A stretch of DNA of 8,396 bases from UBA2450 sp045132035 (lineage in GTDB: Bacteria > Bacillota_I > Bacilli_A > RFN20 > CAG-826). The notes beneath the pieces were generated by a model that was not told the origin of the DNA, ran no database searches, and saw only the letters and a program-made list of their open reading frames with translations. The position numbers and the translations under genes are program-made. Shown piece after piece: positions 1-5,274 of the stretch. Position 1 is the first letter of the stretch, and each line of letters begins with the position of its first letter. Location: positions 1 through 8,396 of the forward strand of contig JBGURM010000061.1 in the NCBI GenBank assembly GCA_045132035.1. Direction: 5' to 3'.

Positions 1-1
1 T

Positions 2-481
2 CGCTCTAACGTTGGTAAATCTTCATTAATCAACGCTTTATGTAATAAAAAAGCTTTAGCGTTCACCTCTTCTAAACCAGGTCATACGCGTTTACTTAAT
101 TATTATAATGTTGATGATAAACTCTATTTAGTGGACGCTCCTGGATATGGCTACGCTAAGGGGGGATTTGATTTAGATAAATTATTTGGAGAAATGATGG
201 AAGATTATTTCTCTAAAGTTACTAGATTAAAAGTTGTTCTAGTTCTTCTTGATAGTCGAAGAGAACTTAATGAAGATGATTTAGAAATTATCGATTACTT
301 AAAAAGTAAAAATATCAATTATCTATTAACTTTCACAAAAGTTGATAAAATCAATCAAAGCGAAAAACATCATTTATTAATGGAACTTAAAGCTCATGAT
401 ATTGACAGTAAAGACACTGTCTTTGTATCAACTTTAAAACCAAGAACATTTGATGCTTTAAGAAACATTTTACAAAATTAA
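2..481 (+). CDS. engB: EngB/YsxC ribosome-biogenesis GTPase, 5'-truncated
   Basis: This is the C-terminal 159 residues of the EngB (YihA/YsxC) GTPase, a TRAFAC-class protein needed for late assembly of the large ribosomal subunit. The reading frame is already open at base 2 and starts inside the G1 P-loop (RSNVGKSS). The Switch II/G3 motif DAPGYGYAK and the G4 motif TKVDK follow, so only about 35 N-terminal residues of a usual 195-200 aa protein lie outside the window. The GTG at 131 is the Val of G3 and not a start. The gene ends in NILQN followed by TAA. Those last codons lie inside a 22-bp sequence repeated at 1194-1215, so the 3' end of the gene forms one border of an apparent insertion. 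In B. subtilis ysxC follows lon; whatever is upstream here is outside the window. The family assignment is secure. Confidence 0.96.
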   Translation, partial: RSNVGKSSLINALCNKKALAFTSSKPGHTRLLNYYNVDDKLYLVDAPGYGYAKGGFDLDKLFGEMMEDYFSKVTRLKVVLVLLDSRRELNEDDLEIIDYLKSKNINYLLTFTKVDKINQSEKHHLLMELKAHDIDSKDTVFVSTLKPRTFDALRNILQN

Positions 482-484
482 TTA
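463..484 (+). repeat. 22-bp direct repeat, left copy (engB 3' end)
   Basis: These 22 bases are identical to 1194-1215. They cover the last five codons and stop of engB plus three further bases. The bases just outside (462 and 485) differ from those beside the other copy, so identity ends sharply on both sides. The repeat contains a small dyad, ATTTT-AC-AAAAT, at 467-478. Confidence 0.9.
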
Positions 485-486
485 AA

Positions 487-513
487 CTCTTCAATTTTGA
501 AGAGCTTTTTCTT
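487..513 (+). terminator. Rho-independent terminator after engB
   Basis: CTCTTCAA (487-494) pairs perfectly with TTGAAGAG (497-504), leaving a very tight loop, or a 7-bp stem with a 4-nt loop. A CTTTTTCTTT run follows. It ends the engB transcript. It lies between the two copies of the 22-bp repeat, so it belongs to the apparent insertion and not to the ancestral engB-valS junction. Confidence 0.8.
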
Positions 514-540
514 TATAAATGCACTTTACTATTGCATAAT
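512..540 (+). promoter_or_regulatory. Candidate promoter for the module ORFs
   Basis: TTTATA (512-517) and CATAAT (535-540) are 17 bp apart and match the -35 and -10 consensus at 4/6 and 5/6 positions. A start near 547 would leave only a few bases before the ATG at 551, making that message almost leaderless. In AT-rich DNA such matches arise by chance, hence the low confidence. Confidence 0.25.
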
Positions 541-550
541 AAAACCAGAT

Positions 551-745
551 ATGAGCAATTATTTTTCTTCGTTTAAATTCACACCTAATTACTCAGGTCA
601 TTTTCGTTTAGGTCCAGGTGAACAAGTTACAATCGACACCTCTTTTCCTTCGCTAGACAAAGACACAATAATTTTTATAAGGAATGAAAGCAATAGTGGT
701 TTTACTGACCCACATAATATCAAACTCTATTGGATATGTTTATGA
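551..745 (+). CDS. Unrecognised small protein in the module, coupled to the next ORF
   Basis: I do not recognise this 64-aa product. The frame is open from the engB stop onward, but the first ATG is at 551. The TTG at 497 lies inside the terminator hairpin and is an unlikely start. No Shine-Dalgarno sequence is visible. The protein has no obvious signal peptide or membrane helix. Its middle (GPGEQVTIDTSFPSLDKDT) alternates hydrophobic and polar residues in a way that suggests beta strands. Its TGA stop overlaps an ATG of the downstream frame as ATGA (742-745), the usual arrangement of translationally coupled genes. Three of its six Ile codons are ATA, as in the next ORF and unlike the housekeeping genes. 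It could instead be the decayed 5' part of one gene broken by a frameshift before 742. Confidence 0.45.
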   Translation: MSNYFSSFKFTPNYSGHFRLGPGEQVTIDTSFPSLDKDTIIFIRNESNSGFTDPHNIKLYWICL

Positions 746-1152
746 AACTATTATATGTATTGGTTTGTTTTTTAGACTTTCTGGTTATTTACATTATTCC
801 ATTGATAAACATAGAGAGCGAATTGGATTTACTTCAAATTGGCCATTTTCTCGGTTGGAAAAATATAAAGTGCCCCAAAATTTTATCGATTGTTAGTTTT
901 GCAAATAGCAGTAGATATAGATATGAAGACTTGCTTGATTATAATTACCATCCACAAGTAATAAAATTAATAATTGTTGATGCAATTGTTTTTGTGTCTT
1001 GTGCTATTGTTCTTGTATTAGTTCATGTTTTTTATTTTGTTTATGGAGTTTATAGTAATAAATTCTTGATGATATTTGAATTAGTTCTCTTTCTTTTATA
1101 TATAATTCGATTTATAGGGTTTAAAATAGCAAATTACAAGATCGTTAAATAA
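742..1152 (+). CDS. Unrecognised three-helix membrane protein in the module
   Basis: This 136-aa product matches no family I can name. It has three hydrophobic stretches: about residues 3-22 (LLYVLVCFLDFLVIYIIPLI), about 75-102 (rich in Val, Ile and Phe), and about 107-126 (FLMIFELVLFLLYIIRFIGF). A polar loop between the first two contains WKNIKCPK and a Tyr/Arg-rich segment (SSRYRYEDLLDYNY). The start at 742 overlaps the preceding TGA as ATGA; an in-frame ATG at 736 and TTG at 730 are alternatives, none with a ribosome binding site. ATA makes up 9 of 20 Ile codons, which suggests an origin outside this genome. No terminator follows the stop. It is probably an integral membrane protein made together with the upstream small protein; its function is unknown. 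Confidence 0.55.
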   Translation: MKLLYVLVCFLDFLVIYIIPLINIESELDLLQIGHFLGWKNIKCPKILSIVSFANSSRYRYEDLLDYNYHPQVIKLIIVDAIVFVSCAIVLVLVHVFYFVYGVYSNKFLMIFELVLFLLYIIRFIGFKIANYKIVK

Positions 1153-1193
1153 TTTATTGCTTTTTTTCTATAAAACTTTTTTAATCAACATAT

Positions 1194-1215
1194 AAACATT
1201 TTACAAAATTAATTA
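1194..1215 (+). repeat. 22-bp direct repeat, right copy
   Basis: Perfect copy of 463-484. It includes a duplicate of the engB 3' terminal codons and stop, here non-coding. Bases 1200-1205 within it (TTTACA) form the -35 box of the valS promoter. Confidence 0.9.
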
Positions 1216-1228
1216 TTATTAATATAAT
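1200..1228 (+). promoter_or_regulatory. valS promoter
   Basis: TTTACA (1200-1205, 5/6 match to TTGACA) and a perfect TATAAT (1223-1228) are separated by exactly 17 bp. Transcription should start near 1235, just upstream of the T-box leader. The -35 box lies inside the right copy of the 22-bp repeat. If the module is removed in silico, this -35 falls within the last codons of engB. Confidence 0.8.
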
Positions 1229-1235
1229 TATCTCG

Positions 1236-1439
1236 TTCAATGAATTAGAGGAGTAATTTAGCGCCTCACTTATAGAGAGTTAGGGATGGTGGAAGCCTAA
1301 TAGTGAGACTAAATGAAGGTCGCTAAGGAGAACTGATTCTAATAATTTAGAAAATTAAGTGCTAATAGGGAAATCTTATTAGAACTAAGGTGGTACCACG
1401 TTAAATGCGTCCTTAGATATTCTAGGGACGTTTTATTTT
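1236..1439 (+). promoter_or_regulatory. T-box leader (tRNA-Val sensing) of valS
   Basis: T-box leaders read through an attenuator when uncharged cognate tRNA binds, raising synthetase expression when the amino acid is short. Stem I is visible as TTAGC/GCTAA (1258-1262/1322-1326), CTCACT/AGTGAG (1265-1270/1302-1307) and TTAGG/CCTAA (1280-1284/1296-1300), with an AGAGAG bulge at 1274-1279. The specifier is probably GTC (Val) at 1319-1321, just before the closing helix, which fits the valS gene downstream. A stem III-like hairpin is at 1362-1382. The conserved T-box sequence AAGGTGGTACCACG is at 1387-1400. Terminator: CGTCCTTAG (1408-1416) with CTAGGGACG (1422-1430), then TTTTATTTT. In the alternative antiterminator, CTAAGG (1385-1390) pairs with CCTTAG (1411-1416). 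Confidence 0.95.
1408..1439 (+). terminator. T-box attenuator terminator
   Basis: A 9-bp stem with one G-U pair (1408-1416 with 1422-1430), a 5-nt loop and a U-rich tail. It competes with the antiterminator formed by 1385-1390 and 1411-1416. Confidence 0.9.
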
Positions 1440-1452
1440 AGGAGGACTAACA

Positions 1453-4047
1453 ATGTTAGAGAAAAGATATTCACCACATGAAGTGGAAAAAGGAAAATAT
1501 GAAACTTGGAAAAGTAAAGGTTACTTTACTAGTGGAGATAAAAGCAAAAATCCATTTTCAATGGTTATCCCTCCTCCAAATGTTACTGGTAAATTACATT
1601 TAGGTCACGCTTGGAACACAACTATTCAAGATATCATTGCAAGATATAAAAAGATGCAAGGATATGATGTTTTATGGCTTCCAGGAATGGATCACGCTGG
1701 TATAGCGACCCAAGCTAAAGTTATGCAAAAACTTGTTAATATGGGGATTGACGTTACTACTATCAGTAGAGAAGAATTCCTAAAATATGCATGGGAATGG
1801 AAAAGCGAATATGCTTCTAACATCCACGAACAATGGGCGAAGATGGGTTTAGCGTTAGATTACACTCGCGAAAGATTCACTTTAGATGAAGGATTAAACC
1901 TCGCTGTTAGGAAGGTTTTCGTTGATTTATATAATAAAGGATTAATATATCAAGGCGAAAGAATCATCTCTTGGGACCCAGTTCAACAAACTGCCTTAAG
2001 TAATATTGAAGTCATCCACCAAGACGACGAAGGATATATGTATTATTTCAAATATCATATCGTCGGTAGTGACGATTATTTAGAAGTTGCAACCACTCGA
2101 CCAGAAACTATGTTTGGTGATGTCTGTGTTTGTATCAACCCTAAAGATGAAAAATACGAAAAATATCATAATAAAGATATTAAAGTGATTAATCCCGCTA
2201 ACGGAGAAGCGATTCCTTTAATTGAAGATGAATATGTTGAAATCGGTTTTGGAACAGGAGCGATGAAATGTACACCTGCTCATGACCCAAACGACTTTGT
2301 CATCGGAAAGAAATATGGCTTAGAAATGCCAATCATCTTTAACAAAGATGCTTCAATGAATGAGAAGTGTGGCAAATATCAAGGCATGGACCGTTTTGAA
2401 TGCCGTGAAGCTTTAATTAACGACATCAAAGCTAAAGGCGACTTCATTAAACAAGAAAAAATTATCCACGCGGTTGGTCACTCTCAAAGAAATAACTGTG
2501 TTGTTGAACCAATGTTATCAAAACAGTGGTTCGTTAAAATGAAACCACTTGCTGAAGAAGCAATTAAAAATCAAGAAGGAGACGATAAAGTGACATTCGT
2601 TCCTCAAAGATTTGAAAATACTTTCTTACAGTGGATGAATAATATTGAAGACTGGTGCATCTCTCGTCAACTCTGGTGGGGTCATAGGATTCCAGCTTAT
2701 TACCACAAGGTAACTGGAGAAGTCGTGGTCTCCATGGATCCACCTAAAGATATTGAAAATTATGAACAAGACACTGATGTACTTGATACTTGGTTTTCTA
2801 GTGGATTATGGCCGTTTTCCACTCTTGGGTGGCCAGAAAAGACTGACGATTTAGATCGATATTTCCCAACAAGTTGCTTAGTTACTGCTTACGATATCAT
2901 CTTCTTCTGGGTTAGTAGAATGATTTTCCAATCATTAAATGTCACTAATAGAAGACCGTTTAAAGATGTTGTAATACATGGCTTAGTAAGAGATGAGCTT
3001 GGAAGAAAAATGTCTAAATCATTAGGCAATGGTGTTGATCCAATCGATGTCATTAATGAATATGGTGTTGATGCTTTAAGATACTTCTTAACCACTAATA
3101 GCACTCCAGGACAAGACATGAGATATAGTGATGAAAAAGTCCAAAGTAGTGCCAATTATTTAAATAAAATCTGGAATAGTGCACGTTATGTTTTAAGTGT
3201 CATTCCTGAAGGATTTAAAGAAGAAAAATTAGATGAATCTAATTTAAGTGCCTTAGATAGATGGTTACTTAATCGACTAATGATTACCATTAATAATGTC
3301 ACTATTAATATGGATAAATATGACTTTAACGCGGCAAGTAATCACTTATATAACTTCGTTTATGATGATTTCTGTTCTCAATATCTTGAGATGAGTAAAG
3401 TTAAATTAAATGGTGATGATGAAAAAGCTAGTAACATCACTAGAACAATTCTCTTAAAAGCCTTAAAAGCTATTATTCTATTAATTTATCCATACACTCC
3501 ATTTATCGCTGAAGAGTTATATCAAAATCTTCCAACTCACTTAGAAAGTGTGATGCTTGAAAGCTATCCAAAAGTTGAAAAAGAATTCTTAGATGATAGT
3601 AGTGATGATGAAATTGATCTTCTCTTCTCAATGATTAAAGAAGTGAGAAATTATAAGATTACCAATCAATTATCACCAAGTGCGAAACTTGGAATCTCCA
3701 TTTCCTTAAAGATTAATGTCAGTGATGATTACTTATTATATTTAAATAGGTTTACATTCTCTGATGTTCAAGTCATTAGTGATATATCTTCGTTAAGCGG
3801 AGATCTATTCACTTATAACTTTGGTTCTTTAATTATTACAAGTGGAATTAACAAAGAAGAAGTTAAGAAAAAACTAGAGAAAGATATCGAGTTTGAAAAG
3901 AGTGAAATCGCTCGAAGTGAAAAGATGCTTTCTAACCCTAATTTCTTATCTAAGGCCCCTAAAGAAAAGGTCGAATTAGAGAAGGAAAAACTCAAAATGC
4001 ATCAAGACAACCTCAAAGATCTCGAGTCAAAATTAGAAAAAATTTAA
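1453..4047 (+). CDS. valS: Valyl-tRNA synthetase
   Basis: A cytoplasmic class Ia synthetase that attaches valine to tRNA-Val and edits mischarged threonine. At 864 aa it is close to the usual size of about 880. The HIGH-class signature is at residues 40-52 (PPPNVTGKLHLGH). The inserted CP1 editing domain includes TTRPETMFGD from residue 214 and a CTPAHDPND stretch. WWGHRIP is at 408-414, the DVLDTWFSSG motif starts at 442, and KMSKS is at 519-523. The helical anticodon-binding domain fills roughly 600-750. The last 60 or so residues are Lys/Glu-rich and form the ValRS C-terminal coiled coil. The ATG at 1453 follows AGGAGG (1440-1445) at good spacing. It is controlled by the T-box leader immediately upstream. 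In B. subtilis folC follows valS; here a terminator and the peptide-radC unit do. Confidence 0.98.
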   Translation: MLEKRYSPHEVEKGKYETWKSKGYFTSGDKSKNPFSMVIPPPNVTGKLHLGHAWNTTIQDIIARYKKMQGYDVLWLPGMDHAGIATQAKVMQKLVNMGIDVTTISREEFLKYAWEWKSEYASNIHEQWAKMGLALDYTRERFTLDEGLNLAVRKVFVDLYNKGLIYQGERIISWDPVQQTALSNIEVIHQDDEGYMYYFKYHIVGSDDYLEVATTRPETMFGDVCVCINPKDEKYEKYHNKDIKVINPANGEAIPLIEDEYVEIGFGTGAMKCTPAHDPNDFVIGKKYGLEMPIIFNKDASMNEKCGKYQGMDRFECREALINDIKAKGDFIKQEKIIHAVGHSQRNNCVVEPMLSKQWFVKMKPLAEEAIKNQEGDDKVTFVPQRFENTFLQWMNNIEDWCISRQLWWGHRIPAYYHKVTGEVVVSMDPPKDIENYEQDTDVLDTWFSSGLWPFSTLGWPEKTDDLDRYFPTSCLVTAYDIIFFWVSRMIFQSLNVTNRRPFKDVVIHGLVRDELGRKMSKSLGNGVDPIDVINEYGVDALRYFLTTNSTPGQDMRYSDEKVQSSANYLNKIWNSARYVLSVIPEGFKEEKLDESNLSALDRWLLNRLMITINNVTINMDKYDFNAASNHLYNFVYDDFCSQYLEMSKVKLNGDDEKASNITRTILLKALKAIILLIYPYTPFIAEELYQNLPTHLESVMLESYPKVEKEFLDDSSDDEIDLLFSMIKEVRNYKITNQLSPSAKLGISISLKINVSDDYLLYLNRFTFSDVQVISDISSLSGDLFTYNFGSLIITSGINKEEVKKKLEKDIEFEKSEIARSEKMLSNPNFLSKAPKEKVELEKEKLKMHQDNLKDLESKLEKI

Positions 4048-4054
4048 GAAATTT

Positions 4055-4084
4055 AGACCTACTTAAGTAGGTCTTTTTTTATTT
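4055..4084 (+). terminator. Rho-independent terminator of valS
   Basis: AGACCTAC (4055-4062) pairs perfectly with GTAGGTCT (4067-4074) around a TTAA loop. A run of seven T follows, beginning with the last base of the stem. Confidence 0.93.
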
Positions 4085-4125
4085 TAGAAAAATATTTAAA
4101 ATTTTTTTGTTAATTTTTTAAAAAA

Positions 4126-4262
4126 TCGCCTCAAGGAATTACTATGTAATTCCGTAATAATAGTGAGGGGCCTTGCATAAATATTAACTCATTCTCCCAA
4201 TACAAATCTTCTCTATAACTCTTATACTACAATTGCCTCAGGCCCCTCAGGAGGAATTCAAG
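4126..4262 (+). promoter_or_regulatory. Unrecognised structured leader or operator region of the peptide-radC unit
   Basis: This region sits between the valS terminator and the peptide gene and matches no riboswitch I know. GGAATTAC (4135-4142) and GTAATTCC (4146-4153) form a perfect 8-bp hairpin. It is enclosed by CCTCA (4129-4133) pairing with TGAGG (4164-4168). The same TGAGG belongs to TGAGGGGCCT (4164-4173), which is perfectly complementary to AGGCCCCTCA (4240-4249) across 66 nt. The two pairings exclude each other. The 3' arm ends on the first base of the AGGAGG ribosome binding site (4249-4254). CCTCAGG also occurs twice in tandem (4236-4242 and 4245-4251). Inference: an RNA switch if transcription starts upstream of 4126, or protein-binding DNA repeats if it starts near 4235. 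Upstream bases 4081-4125 are almost pure A/T. Confidence 0.5.
4199..4228 (+). promoter_or_regulatory. Candidate promoter for the peptide-radC unit
   Basis: TATACT (4223-4228) is a good -10 match (5/6). AATACA (4199-4204), 18 bp upstream, is a poor -35. If used, transcription would begin near 4235 and the 5' arm of the long inverted repeat would not be in the RNA. No better promoter was found further upstream. Confidence 0.25.
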
Positions 4263-4445
4263 ATGAAATACGAAATTTTAAGTGAAGAAGAACTCGCTAA
4301 TGAAGTAAGTGGTGCTGCTATTACCTTAACTGCTGTAATGGCGGTTTTAGCAACTGCGGTTCTTGCAGTTATTGTCTACAAATTATTCTTATCTAAAAAA
4401 GGTACAGCGCAAATTCCTGGTGGCTGGAAGTTCTCTTGGAATTAA
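4263..4445 (+). CDS. Small hydrophobic peptide with double-glycine-type leader (bacteriocin- or pheromone-like)
   Basis: A 60-aa product. The ATG at 4263 lies 8 nt after a perfect AGGAGG (4249-4254), which decides against the TTG at 4233. The N-terminus, MKYEILSEEELANEVSGA, resembles the LSxxELxxIxGG leaders of class II bacteriocins and peptide pheromones, with Gly17-Ala18 in place of Gly-Gly. A membrane-spanning stretch rich in Ala, Val and Leu (about 19-41) follows, then KLFLSKKG and a tail with two Trp (IPGGWKFSWN). Cleavage after residue 18 would release a 42-aa peptide with four Lys and no acidic residue. There is no Cys, so it is not a lanthipeptide. No transporter, peptidase or immunity gene is visible nearby. 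The stop abuts the radC start. It could instead be an ordinary single-pass membrane protein; the leader call is inference. Confidence 0.75.
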   Translation: MKYEILSEEELANEVSGAAITLTAVMAVLATAVLAVIVYKLFLSKKGTAQIPGGWKFSWN

Positions 4446-5126
4446 ATGAGCTCAACAATTAAAGAATTACCAACTTTAGATCGACCAAGAGAAAAAGCAA
4501 TTAGGTATGGTTTAGATTCTCTTAGTGATGTCGAGTTATTAACATTACTTATTTCTAGTGGTTATCGAGGAAGTAACGCTCTTCAATTATCTAATGATTT
4601 ATTAAATGAATTTAAGGGCCTTAAGAATTTGAGTGAAGTTCCTATTAGTGAGCTATTAAAATTCAAAGGAATTAAGGAGGCTAAAGCCCTTAATTTAAAA
4701 GCGATGTTTGAACTACATAATCGTCTTTTAAGAAAAGAAATCGAAGAAAAAGAAGATGAAGCCACAAGTGAATATTTGTATAACAAATATAAATCTATAC
4801 TTTCTAATAGTGAGCAAGAACATCTCTATTTAGTGATTCTTAATAGCAGAAGAAAAATCATTAGAGAAAAAAGACTATATATCGGAACCGAAAATAATAT
4901 GGTTTTTTCTTATAAAAACATATGGTCAGAACTAATTAAGAATAATGGTAAATACTTCTATCTCATTCATAATCATCCAGGAAAAAAATGTAAACCGAGT
5001 AAAGAAGACGCAATTTTCACTAGTGAACTATTTTTAGAAAGCAATCGAATGAAAATTCCGATGATTGATCATCTAATAATCGGTAACGATGGATATCATT
5101 CTTTTCAAGCGTTGAAAAAAATTTAA
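4446..5126 (+). CDS. radC: RadC/YsxA family JAB-domain protein
   Basis: At 226 aa this is standard length for RadC (UPF0758). Residues 1-100 form the helical N-terminal part, including a helix-hairpin-helix-like segment (ELLKFKGIKEAKALNLKA, about 69-86). Residues from about 105 on form the JAB/MPN+ metalloprotease-like domain. Its metal site is recognisable: Glu125 in EHLYLV, His175-x-His177-Pro, Ser185 and Asp188, then DHLIIG near the end. The usual HNHPSG reads HNHPGK, and the usual PREVF-like stretch before it is SYKNIW, so this member is divergent although the metal ligands are kept. RadC has no proven role; the old DNA-repair assignment was withdrawn for E. coli. The start codon directly follows the TAA of the peptide gene (TAAATG), with no good ribosome binding site, so translation probably depends on that gene. 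No terminator follows. Confidence 0.93.
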   Translation: MSSTIKELPTLDRPREKAIRYGLDSLSDVELLTLLISSGYRGSNALQLSNDLLNEFKGLKNLSEVPISELLKFKGIKEAKALNLKAMFELHNRLLRKEIEEKEDEATSEYLYNKYKSILSNSEQEHLYLVILNSRRKIIREKRLYIGTENNMVFSYKNIWSELIKNNGKYFYLIHNHPGKKCKPSKEDAIFTSELFLESNRMKIPMIDHLIIGNDGYHSFQALKKI

Positions 5127-5139
5127 TATTCTCTATTGT

Positions 5140-5168
5140 CTTAACTTATAAAGTTATGGTAATATAAT
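5140..5168 (+). promoter_or_regulatory. Promoter of the rplU operon
   Basis: A perfect TATAAT (5163-5168) lies a few bases before the L21-type leader. The hexamer 17 bp upstream, CTTAAC, is a poor -35. Start expected near 5175. No terminator separates radC from this point, so readthrough from radC is also possible. Confidence 0.5.
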
Positions 5169-5174
5169 CAACGT

Positions 5175-5251
5175 TGTCGCCTCACTAGCTACAACCGCAT
5201 AGAAAAGGTTTATAAAACCTTAGGGTTACCTTCATAGCGAGTCCTTAGTGA
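5175..5251 (+). promoter_or_regulatory. L21 ribosomal-protein leader
   Basis: A compact folded leader in the position of the known Firmicutes L21 leader. Visible helices: TCACTA/TAGTGA (5182-5187/5246-5251), GCTA/TAGC (5188-5191/5235-5238), AACC/GGTT (5193-5196/5224-5227), and the hairpin AAGGTTT-ATA-AAACCTT (5205-5221). Nested helices closing near the rplU ribosome binding site fit autoregulation by the protein product. The identification rests on position and fold, not on a covariance-model match. Confidence 0.7.
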
Positions 5252-5274
5252 ATTTTACAAAAAGGAGGAACAAT

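Larger units (their letters stand above)
463..1215 (+). mobile_element. Apparent inserted module at the engB 3' end, flanked by 22-bp direct repeats
   Basis: Seen directly: a perfect 22-bp direct repeat brackets 731 bp of unit length that contains a terminator and two unrecognised ORFs. Codon use inside differs from the neighbours: the second ORF uses ATA for 9 of 20 Ile codons and TTG for several Leu, whereas valS shows only a handful of ATA codons. Known: integrating elements often recombine at gene 3' ends and recreate the end of the gene, as here. Inferred: this is a small mobile cassette or the remnant of a larger element. No integrase, transposase or clear terminal inverted repeat is visible, so the mechanism is unknown. 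A duplication caused by illegitimate recombination is the main alternative. Confidence 0.55.

Noticed and set aside
497..550. Upstream extension of the first module ORF from TTG at 497
   Set aside because: The start lies within the right arm of the engB terminator hairpin, so little RNA would contain it, and there is no ribosome binding site. The ATG at 551 is preferred.
684..896. 70-aa open frame starting MKAIVVLL, overlapping both module ORFs
   Set aside because: The AAGGA before its ATG is only a couple of bases away, too close to act as a ribosome binding site, and the frame closes inside the longer membrane ORF.
485..1193. Insertion sequence with terminal inverted repeats
   Set aside because: Comparing the first and last 40 bases of the insert shows no inverted repeat, and neither ORF resembles a transposase.
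463..1215. XerCD dif-like sites flanking the module
   Set aside because: The complement of the repeat contains TTTTGTAAAAT, which resembles a XerD arm as I recall it, but no matching XerC arm lies at the right spacing. The repeats are also direct, unlike typical pdif modules.
2889..3155. Minus-strand 88-aa open frame inside valS
   Set aside because: Antisense shadow of the KMSKS region of valS with no family features.
3813..3995. Minus-strand 60-aa Ser/Phe-rich open frame inside valS
   Set aside because: Antisense of the Lys/Glu-rich coiled coil, which automatically yields Ser/Phe-rich translation.
4163..4180. Short upstream ORF GTG-AGG-GGC-CTT-GCA-TAA in the peptide leader
   Set aside because: Only five codons, GTG start, no ribosome binding site; more simply explained as one arm of the inverted repeat.
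4583..4786. Minus-strand 67-aa open frame inside radC
   Set aside because: Antisense shadow without promoter, ribosome binding site or recognisable motif.
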